Below are positions 55,825 through 64,000 of a stretch of DNA of 64,000 bases, piece by piece. The notes beneath the pieces were generated by a model that worked only from the letters and a program-made list of their open reading frames with translations, was not told the origin of the DNA and ran no database searches. Origin of the DNA: Hyphomicrobiales bacterium (lineage in GTDB: Bacteria > Pseudomonadota > Alphaproteobacteria > Rhizobiales > Rhizobiaceae). A program made the translations under genes and the position numbers. Position 1 is the stretch's first letter, and each line of letters opens with the position of its first letter. Location of the stretch: assembly GCA_900473205.1 (NCBI GenBank), contig UCLB01000029.1, positions 56,243 to 120,242 of the forward strand, in the 5' to 3' direction.

Positions 55825-56499
55825 ATGACCGATATGACCCGAGCTCACACCCACTTCGATTTTTCTAGGCTCACCGAGCGCGAGCGCTACAAGATTCTGA
55901 TCGGCACCGTCATCCCGCGCCCGATCGCGCTTGTAACAACCGTCGACAGAGACGGTCGTCCCAATGCCGGGCCGTTCAGCTTCTTCAATGTGCTGACCCA
56001 TGATCCGGCAATCGTTGCGATCGGTGTCGAGAATTATGCCGATATGCGCTTCAAGGATACGGCCCGCAACATCCGCGAGACCGGTGAATTCACCGTCCAT
56101 ATCTGCGACAACACACTCGTGGACCAGATGGAGATCTGCGCCATAAAATTCGGTCCAGGCATCAACGAGATGGAGGAGGCGGGTCTCGAAACCGTGCCGG
56201 GTGAGATGATGTGCAGTCCGCGCATTCTCGCCGCACCCGCAGCGCTTGAGTGCCGTCGTCATACTACGTTGCAGGTAGGTCCCGCCCGCGAGATAATCCT
56301 CGGCGAAGTCGTCGGCGTGTTCGTGCGCGGCGACGCCGTCAACGCGTCCAACCTGCACATCGACCAGCAAATGATGGACGCAGTGGGCCGCATGGGCGGC
56401 CACACCTACAGCCGCACCCGCGACCAGTTCGACATCAAGACGCTGACTCCACAGGAATGGGAGAGCCAAAAGAATTTTGGGGCTGACGCGGCTGAGTGA
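55825..56499 (+). CDS. Flavin reductase-like (FMN-binding split-barrel) protein
   Basis: A 224-residue protein from ATG 55825. It has the family sequences GTVIPRPIALVTTVDRDGRPNAGPFSFFNVL, read here as IPRPIALVTT and NAGPFSFFNV, and the later AALECRRHTTLQVGP. The flavin reductase-like domain binds FMN and either reduces flavin for a monooxygenase or acts as an oxidoreductase itself. The normal upstream DNA has been replaced by an IS3 fragment ending about 25 bases before the ATG. Expression may therefore depend on a promoter in the IS remnant or be lost. Confidence 0.87.
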   Translation: MTDMTRAHTHFDFSRLTERERYKILIGTVIPRPIALVTTVDRDGRPNAGPFSFFNVLTHDPAIVAIGVENYADMRFKDTARNIRETGEFTVHICDNTLVDQMEICAIKFGPGINEMEEAGLETVPGEMMCSPRILAAPAALECRRHTTLQVGPAREIILGEVVGVFVRGDAVNASNLHIDQQMMDAVGRMGGHTYSRTRDQFDIKTLTPQEWESQKNFGADAAE

Positions 56500-56610
56500 A
56501 CCCTTTTATCACAGATCTAGTTGTACAGGTTGCTCGCTTAGCTTTGAACGTGATCGTCTTGGGTTCGATTCCTATCAAGGCGATGCTAATTCGTCTCTTG
56601 CTCAAATTGA

Positions 56611-56898
56611 TTACGCGTCTGGCCAAAAAACTTTCGCTGGCCGTCGGCGGTGGCGAAAGTTGGCTTCTCTGCCTAGCCCGTCGAAGAGCCGCGCCGCCGT
56701 CAACCCAATCAGCAGCAGAAGGACGGGGGCGGCCAGCTGCGCTAACCAAATCATCGGCTCTGGCCATTGCAGACACGCAGCAAATACGGCTCCCACCACG
56801 GAGGCTGCAAGGGTCAGCAGGAGACTGATCACGGCACCCGAAGCCATCGCTACGATCAAAGCGAAAGTCACAACTATAAGATAGACAATACTGAACAT
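56611..56898 (-). CDS. Small membrane protein, paralogue of the gene at 13041
   Basis: A 95-residue protein with three membrane helices and a basic tail ending in FWPDA. It matches the 13041-13325 product along its whole length, with conservative differences such as MFSIVYLIVVTFAL against MFSVVYLIVVTLAL. The start ATG is equivalent in both copies. The function is unknown. Conservation of reading frame in two diverged copies is the best evidence that it is a real gene. Confidence 0.75.
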   Translation of the reverse strand: MFSIVYLIVVTFALIVAMASGAVISLLLTLAASVVGAVFAACLQWPEPMIWLAQLAAPVLLLLIGLTAARLFDGLGREANFRHRRRPAKVFWPDA

Positions 56899-57078
56899 AG
56901 GTCTTTCTCGGACTGACGGATAACCGTCCAGCGCGGCTTCCGTAGCTGCTGCGAGCAGCGGACACTCTAAGGAATATGTGATCCGCGTTAACAGCCTGAT
57001 ACTGTAAGCCCCGGCAGTCCTACGTCACATGCCTAGGATTTAGAATACCATCGATGGGTTTCCTCATTTAACTTGTCA

Positions 57079-57270
57079 TCACTTTGGTAGAAGCAACGCC
57101 GCAGCAAGAAGCTGGTCGCGATCTCGCAGGCCTTTATTGTAGAGCCTGGCCACTGATACCGTTAGCCTCCCAATCGCGGACGGCTCTCGAACGAGACCTT
57201 GCGCACGGGCGACCTCCTTGACGATACTGGCACACAGACGTGCATCTTCTTTTGAGATGAGCTCAGGCAT
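57079..57270 (-). CDS. Small helical protein, paralogue of the gene at 13448
   Basis: A 63-residue protein nearly identical to the first 60 residues of the protein at 13448 (MPELISKEDARLCASIVKE). It ends LLLPK, which is probably the ancestral end, because the 13.4 kb copy runs past this point into unrelated sequence. The function is unknown. Confidence 0.7.
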   Translation of the reverse strand: MPELISKEDARLCASIVKEVARAQGLVREPSAIGRLTVSVARLYNKGLRDRDQLLAAALLLPK

Positions 57271-57719
57271 TTCCTACCTCTCAAATTGCCCCCCAGACCG
57301 CGGCGGGACTGTAAACTATTTAGAAGTTCAGGTTGGCACAGGCCGACAATGCAGGAATTGCTGACCTGTCGATCGGATATCAGGTCGTCGCACAAATAAT
57401 CAATCCCTTGGAGCCGGACCTCGGGTTGTTTCAGTTCAAGCCGGTTGGCTATGCCAATGGATCGGTTCGGATTTGGCAGATCATAGCGCAAGGCGCCTGT
57501 ACTCATCTTCACTTTGGACGCTATCCGCATGATATTAAAGATGTTTCCAGCCGCATTGACCCTCAACTACGAACGTGGACAGCACCTCTTACGACGCTCA
57601 TTGCACGCCAGGGAACCTGGTGATTTGGAGCGAAGGAAAAGAGGATCGTTAACTTTGTCCATTCCCTCAGGCTTAACCCAGATACTGTAGGGTTTGTCCA
57701 ACGAAAAGGCAGATGGCGC
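57271..57719. other. Region without a confident gene
   Basis: A plus frame 57333-57623 and a minus frame 57162-57566 overlap each other. Neither has a recognised domain or a good ribosome-binding site, so I make no call. The right end holds the promoter of the gene at 57720. Confidence 0.4.
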
Positions 57720-59912
57720 ATGATTAGGCAGTCACAATGGTTCGCGAAATGGGGCTTTCCGGCAAGCGTGTCCGCTTTGGTTGGAGCGATGCTCCTCGGC
57801 ACCCTTTACTGGTCTGCCGCCGAAATCGACGAGGTTGCCGCGCAACGGCAGAAGGGTCTAGCCACCCTCATCGTTTCAAAAATCCAATCTTCGGTCGCTC
57901 ACGATCAAGAGAGTGCCACCGTGTGGGACGACGCCGTCATCAGAACGAAGGACCGTGATCAGGATTGGCTTGACGTGAACCTGGGGCAGTGGATGAACAC
58001 CTACTTCAGCCATGATGCCGCCGTCGTGCTTTCTGCCAATGGGCTGCCCATTTACCAATATATTTCAAAATCAGCCAGCGAGGCGTCCATAGAAGACCTT
58101 CGCCTGGCCTATAGTCCGCTGGCGAAACGGCTGCGTGAAAGGTTGGCTGTAGGAGACCATGAGGGCGTTTCGGACAAAGTCCTGTCAATTGGCGAGAGTG
58201 ATCTGACCTATGTAGGGGAACGACCTGCTGTGGTGAGCGTCAAACCTATTCTGTCTGACACAGGCGAGATCGAGCAGCAGGCGGGCGAAGAAAACCAGCA
58301 TGTCGCCGTACGGTTTCTGGATCGAGACTTCCCGACTGAAATAGGTAACGAATACCAGTTCGCCGAAATGCAGTTCACAACAGAGATGCCACGCGACAAG
58401 CGCCACTCCCATATCGCTCTCACCTCGAAGTCTGGAAAGGTGATAGGGTACTTTAACTGGCATCCGTTTGAGCCGGGAAGGAGCGTTTTGCGCGCAACCC
58501 TCCCGGTCATCGGCCTTTCCGTCATTGGCATATTCATCGCCGCCAGTCTGGCCGGGCATGGAATCTGGCGACGCTCGGTGAAGCTCAACTCCAACCGCCG
58601 GGAACTTCAACATTTGGCGCTTCGCGACACATTGACGGGCCTAGCAAACAGGGCTCATTTTAATAGCGAGCTCGCGCGGCGGCTGAGGGAAGCGTCGCCT
58701 GAGGATTTATTTAGCGTACTCTTCATTGATCTCGACCGGTTCAAAGCGGTCAACGACACACACGGACATCCCACCGGTGATAAGCTGATTTCTCTCGTTG
58801 CTGCGAGAATGAGGGAAATTCTCCCAGACTCTTTGATCGGACGGATTGGAGGCGACGAGTTCACCGTCTTGCTCGAGAGGACGAACGCCGACGACGTCGT
58901 CGCCGTCGCAGACAAAATTGTCTCGTGCCTGCGCGAGCCTTTTGAGATCGACGGGGTATATGGCTCCATTGGTGCGAGCGTCGGTGCGGCGATCGCACCA
59001 GGTGCGAACGCGGATCCTGTTGAACTGACGAGGAAGGCGGATATCGCGCTCTATCACGCAAAAACTGCGGGGCGTAATACATATGCGTTATTTGGCGATC
59101 ATATGGACGAACTTCTCCGCACCCGCCGAAAACTGGAACATGACCTTCGCGAGGCGTTGTCAACGGGGACGCAGATTGAGGTTGTTTACCAGCCGGTCTA
59201 CTGTGCTGACAGCTCGCAACCTTGCTCGGTCGAGGCGCTGGCGCGGTGGAAACATCCCGAGTTAGGCCCTATCGCACCGGATATCTTTATCCCGCTTGCA
59301 GAGGAGATCGGCGTGATCGACAAGATCGGCGCTCATGTCTTGGAGGACGCGTGCAGCCTGATCGCCGGGTTGCGTTCAATGAGTGTCGCGGTGAATGCAT
59401 CCGCCTCCGAACTCGCTTCCGCTGGCTACCCACTGCGGGTTCTTTCTACCCTTGCCAAATGGGGAATCGAGCCGGCTCGATTGGAAATCGAGATAACAGA
59501 GAGCTTGGCCATCAATAGCGAGGAAGAGACCGAGCGAAACATTGCGATGCTGAGAGCGTCAGGGGTAAGGTTTGCAATAGACGATTTTGGCACCGGGTAC
59601 TCTTCGTTCTCAAGGGTTCAGAACGTGACTGTCGATAGGCTCAAGATCGACAAGTCGTTTATTGCCGGGATGGGCGAGGGTCGCAACAGCGCGATTGTCG
59701 AAGCGATCATCAAGATGGCGCATGCCAATGGGTTACAGACAACCGCCGAAGGGGTCGAAACCAACCTGCAGAAAGACGCGCTGAAATCGTTGGGCTGCGA
59801 TAATATCCAAGGATTTCTGATGTCGCGCCCAATGGCGCGTGCGGACGTTGCGGTGCTTCTGCAGATGTCCCACTTACCACCAAGCAGGGCTGGCTCGTCT
59901 ACCGCTTGCTAA
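57720..59912 (+). CDS. Membrane CHASE4-GGDEF-EAL cyclic-di-GMP signalling protein
   Basis: The 730-residue protein has a membrane helix at about 13-33, a periplasmic domain of about 220 residues with the CHASE4 pattern (VWDDAVIRTKDRDQDWLDVN), a second helix at about 260-280, GGDEF (about 300-455, motif RIGGDEFTV) and EAL (about 470-720). EAL shows EALARWKHP and DDFGTGYSSFS. Both catalytic cores look complete, so it may make or break cyclic-di-GMP depending on the signal. It stands alone; the other dual protein is at 50963. Confidence 0.93.
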   Translation: MIRQSQWFAKWGFPASVSALVGAMLLGTLYWSAAEIDEVAAQRQKGLATLIVSKIQSSVAHDQESATVWDDAVIRTKDRDQDWLDVNLGQWMNTYFSHDAAVVLSANGLPIYQYISKSASEASIEDLRLAYSPLAKRLRERLAVGDHEGVSDKVLSIGESDLTYVGERPAVVSVKPILSDTGEIEQQAGEENQHVAVRFLDRDFPTEIGNEYQFAEMQFTTEMPRDKRHSHIALTSKSGKVIGYFNWHPFEPGRSVLRATLPVIGLSVIGIFIAASLAGHGIWRRSVKLNSNRRELQHLALRDTLTGLANRAHFNSELARRLREASPEDLFSVLFIDLDRFKAVNDTHGHPTGDKLISLVAARMREILPDSLIGRIGGDEFTVLLERTNADDVVAVADKIVSCLREPFEIDGVYGSIGASVGAAIAPGANADPVELTRKADIALYHAKTAGRNTYALFGDHMDELLRTRRKLEHDLREALSTGTQIEVVYQPVYCADSSQPCSVEALARWKHPELGPIAPDIFIPLAEEIGVIDKIGAHVLEDACSLIAGLRSMSVAVNASASELASAGYPLRVLSTLAKWGIEPARLEIEITESLAINSEEETERNIAMLRASGVRFAIDDFGTGYSSFSRVQNVTVDRLKIDKSFIAGMGEGRNSAIVEAIIKMAHANGLQTTAEGVETNLQKDALKSLGCDNIQGFLMSRPMARADVAVLLQMSHLPPSRAGSSTAC

Positions 59913-60143
59913 GTCGCAGGGGACATGAATGCCGAGGTGCATCGTCGCTGCTTGCTGGCGTGTAGGCAGCATGATCGGGCCTTCCGGAAATAAAAGGGCC
60001 TAACCAAGGTCTTCAACCGTCTCGCCAAAGGCCGCCACGGTTCGGCACCCGTTGCAGAAACCGCAATGTAATCCGCTAGACTGGAAGTTATCGGTCGCAA
60101 GAAGTCATATTGACCCACAATGTCATTTTGCTGAAACTACGCC

Positions 60144-60326
60144 ATGGGCCGGTTTGAAAAACGAAAAAACATTCATGATGAATTTTGGACTGTCATCGAC
60201 TCTGTCACGGCAAGACCGGCTACAGTCGATGAGCTACCTGTGGATACCCTGACCGAGGACGAGGCAGACGAGATGATTGTACTTCTCGAAGCCAACCATA
60301 TTCAAACTGACGCCCGGCCAACGTGA
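60144..60326 (+). CDS. Hypothetical small acidic protein
   Basis: A 60-residue frame from ATG 60144 ending just before the DUF6894 gene. The composition is acidic (TLTEDEADEMIVLLEANH) and plausible for a small soluble protein. There is no Shine-Dalgarno sequence and no recognised family. Confidence 0.45.
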   Translation: MGRFEKRKNIHDEFWTVIDSVTARPATVDELPVDTLTEDEADEMIVLLEANHIQTDARPT

Positions 60327-60353
60327 TTGGTTCTCCACTCGAACGGTGACGCC

Positions 60354-60605
60354 ATGCCTATGTATTTTTTCCGTGTCAGCTATGAAGACGTCGGCATGAT
60401 CGATGAGCATGGTGCCGAATTTGCGAATGACAAAAATGCGTGTTTAGAGGCCATGAGGGCTGCGCGAGAACTGGCGGCGGACAAAATAATTAATGGTCAC
60501 GACCTAAACGGAATCTACTTCGAAATTACGCGTTCGGATAGGTCTTTAATGGACAGGATGCCATTGAATGCAGTGTCCAGAGGTGTGATTCCTGAAGGCG
60601 CGTGA
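60354..60605 (+). CDS. DUF6894-family small protein
   Basis: From ATG 60354 the product is 83 residues with the family layout: MPMYFFRVSYEDV, then DEHGAEFANDKNACLEAMRAARELAADKI (a conserved helix, quoted in part as EAMRAARELAADKI), and the closing strand FEITRSDR. DUF6894 proteins are short, abundant in rhizobia and of unknown function. The upstream frame to 60327 is not family-like. Confidence 0.75.
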   Translation: MPMYFFRVSYEDVGMIDEHGAEFANDKNACLEAMRAARELAADKIINGHDLNGIYFEITRSDRSLMDRMPLNAVSRGVIPEGA

Positions 60606-60679
60606 CACGCTCCCACTCGACTCATTCAGCCTCTCACTGACATCCAAATCGCGCCATTGTGGCACCCGTTCGAGAGCGC

Positions 60680-60931
60680 TTACGATCTTAACTTCTTTAC
60701 GAGAATGACCAGCGACAAGAAAAAACAAGCCGAATTCGTCATCATGATAGGCCATTCGGTGCGCATGACCCCGAATATGGTCCAAAGTGCAAATCCTGTA
60801 ACCGTGAGACAGTACATTCCTGTCGAGATCGCCTTGGTATCGTTGGTCCTGACAACCTTGTAGACTTGTGGAACAAAGCTTGAGACCGAACACGTTGAGG
60901 CAAGGTATCCGACTAAAAGAGCGGTATCCAA
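60680..60931 (-). CDS. SemiSWEET sugar transporter
   Basis: The 83-residue protein has three membrane helices and the PQ motif SSFVPQVYKVVRTNDTKAIS in the first loop, then GMYCLTVTGFALW and a final helix with an Asn-rich TNSACFF. Bacterial SemiSWEETs are three-helix half transporters that dimerise to move sugars through the inner membrane; the length is standard. It is alone on the minus strand, with no sugar gene beside it. Confidence 0.9.
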   Translation of the reverse strand: MDTALLVGYLASTCSVSSFVPQVYKVVRTNDTKAISTGMYCLTVTGFALWTIFGVMRTEWPIMMTNSACFFLSLVILVKKLRS

Positions 60932-61043
60932 TGAAAGTTTCCTTCGTGCAGATGCTGCTGTTGTGAGGGGACAGCAGGCAGCCCCTCTCGACTAAGCTTC
61001 GATACTATCGACCCATTGTTGCTCTGACGAATGTCGTCCACGG

Positions 61044-61235
61044 CTAAGTCGTCTCTTCGTGTTTTCGGCTGGCCAGTATTTCCGAACCATCAGGCGATGC
61101 GCGGGTTTGCATCATAAGCTCGTACTCTCGGACGGCTTGTAGCCAGTGTTCGTGATCGTCTCCGTTTATCCGCCCGTTTTCTTCCCAAAGTGCATAAGCG
61201 CGGGTGCTGATCCAGATATCCCGTTTCTCGTTCAT
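61044..61235 (-). CDS. DUF2934-family small protein
   Basis: From ATG 61235 the product is 63 residues with ISTRAYALWEENGRINGDD followed by HEHWLQAVREYE, the DUF2934 pattern (a short helical hairpin, function unknown). On the minus strand GGAAC (61313-61309) and AGTT (61292-61289), 16 bases apart, could be a slightly imperfect EcfG promoter. Confidence 0.8.
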   Translation of the reverse strand: MNEKRDIWISTRAYALWEENGRINGDDHEHWLQAVREYELMMQTRASPDGSEILASRKHEETT

Positions 61236-61705
61236 TGGTGCTGCTCGGGTCCATTTGTTGACATTCAAGCCGGACTGGCAGGCCTTTCAACTGTTCAGCA
61301 TCGACAATGTTCCTGGAGCTTGGCGGATACGATTTTCGTCCTTTGCGGCGCTCAGCGAAGATAGCATCAGTCAAAGGGCGAGGGTGCAGATCATATGATT
61401 TGATGGTCTCATGGAGGTTGAAAGGACTGATGTTGTTCTCTCAGGATGATTGGCACGACCAACCGATTGCGATGTTCAGCGCCTGTAAATGTTCTGGGCT
61501 CACTGTCATTACCTCCCTCAGGTGACGAATTGTGACAGACTGCTGGATGCGGTCGAGCGCTCACGTGACGACCGAATGTGAACCGCATGTTCGGGAACCA
61601 AACACCCCACTCCAAGGTTGGCATGGCAGTTGTTTAGCTGATCCTGGGCCGTCGATCATCATGATAGAGATTGCTGGGCGGACACACATTTTTTTAGAGG
61701 AAGAT
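61236..61705. other. Intergenic region, possible weak stress promoters
   Basis: No gene is supported. GGAAC at 61594-61598 with GGTT at 61616-61619 (17-base spacer, one mismatch) points to the reductase gene at 61706, and GGAAC-N16-AGTT (61313-61289, minus) points to the DUF2934 gene. Both are near, not perfect, EcfG-type sites. Confidence 0.3.
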
Positions 61706-62320
61706 ATGGCACTGAAGGTCCTTGCCCTCAACGGCACTCTCAAATCATCGTCATCAACAGAGACATCGTCGACCGCACGTCTGCTCGACCTCATAGCGGA
61801 TGAATTCAAGTCTTTCGATGCAGTGACAGAAACGGTTTGGCTGGCAGATCACGACATCAAGCCCGGTGTGGCGTCTGATGAGGGTAACGGAGATGCGTGG
61901 CCTGCAATAAGGACTAAGATACTCAGCGCAGATATCCTTCTCATTGGCACGCCTATTTGGCTTGGACAGCCGGGGAGCGTGATAAAGCGGGCGCTGGAGC
62001 GCATGGATGCGTTTTTGGAGGAAACCGATGACCAAGGTCGTATGGTTTCTTATGGAAAGGTTGCCGCTGTAGCTGTGGTTGGTAATGAGGACGGTGCCCA
62101 TCATGTGTCTGCCGAGGTTTTCCAAGCCTTGAACGATGTCGGCTTTACAATACCGGCAAACGCCGTCGCCTATTGGGTGGGTGAAGTAATGGGATCGACA
62201 AACTTCGTCGATTTGGAGGAAACCCCCGACACGGTAACGACGATGGTGGAAATGCTAGTACGGAACACAGCGCATCTCGCCAACCTCCTGCAAGCCCAGC
62301 AATATCCCGGCGAGCAGTGA
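61706..62320 (+). CDS. Flavodoxin-like NAD(P)H-dependent FMN reductase family protein
   Basis: From ATG 61706, with AGAGGAAG directly upstream, the product is 204 residues. It has the flavodoxin fold: KVLALNGTLKSSSSTETSST (phosphate loop for FMN), then ADILLIGTPIWLGQPGSVIK and AAVAVVGNEDGAHHV. These proteins bind FMN and reduce quinones, azo compounds or drugs, or serve stress redox roles. It stands before the ExoD gene on the same strand with a 69-base gap. Confidence 0.85.
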   Translation: MALKVLALNGTLKSSSSTETSSTARLLDLIADEFKSFDAVTETVWLADHDIKPGVASDEGNGDAWPAIRTKILSADILLIGTPIWLGQPGSVIKRALERMDAFLEETDDQGRMVSYGKVAAVAVVGNEDGAHHVSAEVFQALNDVGFTIPANAVAYWVGEVMGSTNFVDLEETPDTVTTMVEMLVRNTAHLANLLQAQQYPGEQ

Positions 62321-62389
62321 GTTTGGCCTCATGCCTACGACCCAACAACTTTTACCCCCGCTTTGAGCGCTAGATTTTGGACGTAATAG

Positions 62390-62998
62390 ATGACGTCGGA
62401 GCCTAACGCTGATCAACGACAGCAAAACCTCGGCGGGCTTCTCCGAGAGATCAAGGCTCTTGCCCGAGACTCAGAACAACTATCAATTCATAAAATAAGG
62501 GAAACAGTTGGCGAACGCAGTTTTGGGCCTTTTCTGACAATCCCGGCAATCATCGAAACGAGCCCGATCGGAGGAATTCCAGGCCTTCCGAGCGTCATCG
62601 CTATTGTCATAAGTTTCATTGCGATCCAGATCCTGTTCGGGCGAAAGCACCTGTGGCTTCCCGATTGGCTGGAGAAAAGAAGGATAAAGGGCAGTAAGCT
62701 TGAGCGTGGAGTTGAGAAGATCGAACCTGCATCGCGATGGATCGACAAGCTGGTTCGCCCGCGACTAGCGTGGGCAACGAAACCACCTTTTCTTCAGGGG
62801 CTAGCGGCATTGTCTATCGTCCTTTGCGCGACAGTACCACCACTTGAACTCATTCCTTTTGCCAGCACTCTGCCGATGGCAGCGGTCGCCCTAATCGGGC
62901 TTTCGCTGATAGCACGTGACGGATCTCTGGCATGCTCAGCGCTCTTGTTGTCCGCAGGGACGGCCTACGCAGTCATCACAGTTGTATCCCAGAATTAG
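62390..62998 (+). CDS. ExoD-family exopolysaccharide/alkali-tolerance membrane protein
   Basis: The 202-residue protein carries the ExoD family sequences RSFGPFLTIPAIIETSPIGG and GIPGLPSVIAIVISFIAIQ, then KHLWLPDWLEKR and, at the end, four hydrophobic helices. In Sinorhizobium meliloti exoD mutants have altered exopolysaccharide, alkali sensitivity and weak nodule invasion; the molecular role is unclear. Length and topology agree with the family. Right after the stop the sequence switches to a bestrophin remnant. Confidence 0.88.
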   Translation: MTSEPNADQRQQNLGGLLREIKALARDSEQLSIHKIRETVGERSFGPFLTIPAIIETSPIGGIPGLPSVIAIVISFIAIQILFGRKHLWLPDWLEKRRIKGSKLERGVEKIEPASRWIDKLVRPRLAWATKPPFLQGLAALSIVLCATVPPLELIPFASTLPMAAVALIGLSLIARDGSLACSALLLSAGTAYAVITVVSQN

Positions 62999-63274
62999 TT
63001 CCCCACTCTGTTCGTCCACGGCTTCTGTTTGCTTTTGCCAATCGGTCTTGTCGACAGCTTGACGATTTTTACGCCGCTGGCATCCACGGCCGTCGGCTTC
63101 ACGCTGCTGGCGATGGATCGCATCGGTGCTGATTTACAGGATCCCTTTGAAAATAGAGCCCACGATGTGCCTTTGACGTCGATCTGCCGGACAATTCAAA
63201 TTGACCTTGAGCAACTGTTGGGAAACGGAGCGACAGCAAAGCCCGTTCAGCTTATAAAGAATGTTCTCTGGTGA
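62999..63274 (+). pseudogene. Bestrophin-family channel, C-terminal remnant
   Basis: The frame from about 63005 encodes TLFVHGFCLLLPIGLVDSL, then TPLASTAVGFTLLAMDRIG and DLQDPFENRAHDVPLTSICR, the conserved end of bacterial bestrophin-like (UPF0187) chloride channels. The first two thirds of the protein (about 200 residues) are missing: the ExoD gene ends at 62998. A GTG or ATG start inside (63029) could still make an 81-residue peptide. Confidence 0.75.
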
Positions 63275-63398
63275 TGAGGTGCGCCGCTCTTCCAATATTT
63301 CAAGGATCGAATATACCGTCCCATGGCTCTACCCTTCACTTTCCGAGGAAGCAGTAGAAACATATTACTGGTGATCGAAGGCGCTGGGGGAACATAAC

Positions 63399-63878
63399 TT
63401 GAACGAATGGCTTTTATCGCTCGGCATTGAATTCAACATTTTTCCTCATCTAATAGCGTTGCTGGTGGCTTATGTTCTGGCCTTACCTATTGGATGGGAC
63501 CGCGAGCGAAATGAGCGAAGTGCGGGCCTTCGAACATTTCCTCTGGTCGCGATCGCAGCCTGTGGCTTCATACAAGCTTCAGAAAAAATCACGCTTGGTA
63601 ACGCTGAGGCCACCGCCCGCGTGCTTGAGGGCTTGATCAATGGCGTTGGCTTTATTGGAGGCGGCGCAATCCTTGTTGGTAAAATGGGGACGCGCGGTAC
63701 CGCAACGGCTGCAAGTATATGGGCGACAGGTGCTATAGGCGCGGCGGTGGGGCTTGGATCATATGACACGGCCATTGTCCTCTCTATCGTCACTTTTGCG
63801 ACATTGAGAGTGATGACGAATTTCAAGTCTCCGGAGGACAGCGTCGGCCGCCCTCCTGAAGAGACAAATGCAGATTAA
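63399..63878 (+). CDS. MgtC/SapB-family membrane protein
   Basis: A 159-residue protein with five hydrophobic helices and the family sequences PIGWDRERNERSAGLRTF and GVGFIGGGAIL, then TAASIWATGAIGAAVGLG. MgtC proteins are inner-membrane proteins tied to low-magnesium survival and, in pathogens, to ATP synthase control. The start is TTG 63399. The last 32 codons or so are repeated, almost identically, at 40783-40888. Confidence 0.9.
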   Translation: MNEWLLSLGIEFNIFPHLIALLVAYVLALPIGWDRERNERSAGLRTFPLVAIAACGFIQASEKITLGNAEATARVLEGLINGVGFIGGGAILVGKMGTRGTATAASIWATGAIGAAVGLGSYDTAIVLSIVTFATLRVMTNFKSPEDSVGRPPEETNAD

Positions 63879-64000
63879 TCCGCCCTTCTTGCCATCTTGG
63901 TATGATCGTACGGATGCGGTCCGCCATGACCGTCAGAACAAAGGGACTGGAAATAACCTCCATGCCTGCATCCAGATGGACGTGATTAAGCACGGCATTT
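63773..64000. repeat. 228-bp duplicated segment, copy 2 (partner 40783-41010), cut by window end
   Basis: See copy 1. Here the MgtC part is joined to a full MgtC gene, so this is probably the source copy and 40783 the derived one. Confidence 0.9.
63823..64000 (-). pseudogene. Receiver-domain C-terminal end (continues beyond the window)
   Basis: In the minus frame the bases read NAVLNHVHLDAGMEVI, then SSPFVLTVMADRIRTII and the same tail and stop as at 40833. The KPF motif expected near the end is SSPF, so the conserved Lys is lost here too. Only the C-terminal 59 residues lie in the window. Whether the rest is intact cannot be seen. Confidence 0.6.

Larger units (their letters stand above)
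56611..57350. repeat. Duplicated segment, copy 2 (partner 13041-13760)
   Basis: The same two genes in the same order and orientation as at 13.0-13.7 kb, with the shared upstream GGACTGTAAACT (57306-57317). Similarity fades after the TGGCACAGGCCGAC stretch near 57350. Confidence 0.75.

Noticed and set aside
56540..56600. A T-loop-like sequence GGTTCGATTCC, suggesting a tRNA or an attachment site
   Set aside because: The flanking bases do not pair as a T stem and no acceptor or anticodon arm can be drawn.
57162..57566. Two overlapping ORFs on opposite strands
   Set aside because: No domain, start signal or conservation in the duplicate copy supports either one.
1..64000. CRISPR arrays, rRNA genes and an intact prophage
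   Set aside because: No regularly spaced repeats, no rRNA-like sequence and no phage structural genes were seen on either strand.

Overview
The window looks like a Rhizobiaceae genome (Agrobacterium/Rhizobium/Neorhizobium group). The signs are HWE/HisKA_2 light-sensing kinases with single-domain receivers, DUF892, DUF2934 and DUF6894 proteins, an ExoD-like protein, an RHE_PE00001-family (DUF1612) protein and perfect alphaproteobacterial EcfG-type promoters (GGAAC-N16-CGTT). Many truncated genes, one complete IS, an IS fragment and two internal segmental duplications make this accessory-rich DNA, plausibly a chromid, a plasmid or a variable chromosomal arm. I see no rRNA, tRNA, CRISPR array or replication origin.

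Layout. 1-5 kb: the start of a CHASE3 sensor kinase, RNase HI, two genes truncated tail to tail at about 2409, a coiled-coil membrane protein and a HEPN-like fragment. 5-13 kb: an AraC regulator divergent from a DUF2306 membrane protein and an NAD-dependent epimerase, then a LysR-centred redox cluster (ester cyclases, quinone reductase-like enzyme, two SDRs). 13-19 kb: a small two-gene module (repeated at 56.6-57.3 kb), a single-domain response regulator, a DUF2177 protein and a divergent Mfd-like helicase. 19.4-20.6 kb: an IS3-family element with a 4-bp target duplication.

20.9-27.2 kb is the most unusual block. A FecR-TPR-beta-barrel protein converges on a CHASE2-class III nucleotide cyclase, and divergent from the cyclase lies a small membrane protein that resembles the PycTM (DUF5706) effector of Pycsar anti-phage systems. 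This could be a cyclic-nucleotide signalling or defence module with an envelope sensor.

27-46 kb is rich in stress and light sensing: a FAD/NAD(P)-binding protein, a DUF892 ferritin-like protein and a LOV kinase-response regulator operon, each preceded by a perfect EcfG-type promoter; a bacteriophytochrome kinase; alpha-amylase, an SMP-30-like lactonase and a stress SDR; a MarR regulator with a flavin monooxygenase; a chemoreceptor; and a YihY/BrkB membrane protein. 46-50 kb: LysR divergent from a frameshifted SDR and an aldo/keto reductase, then a GNAT pseudogene. 50-60 kb: two GGDEF-EAL proteins, a PAS chemoreceptor with a C-terminal WEEF tail, an IS3 fragment next to a flavin reductase, and the second copy of the small module. 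60-64 kb: small stress-type genes, a SemiSWEET, a flavodoxin-like reductase, ExoD, a bestrophin remnant and MgtC. The last 228 bases repeat 40783-41010.

All domain calls come from reading the protein sequences by eye. No database search was run.
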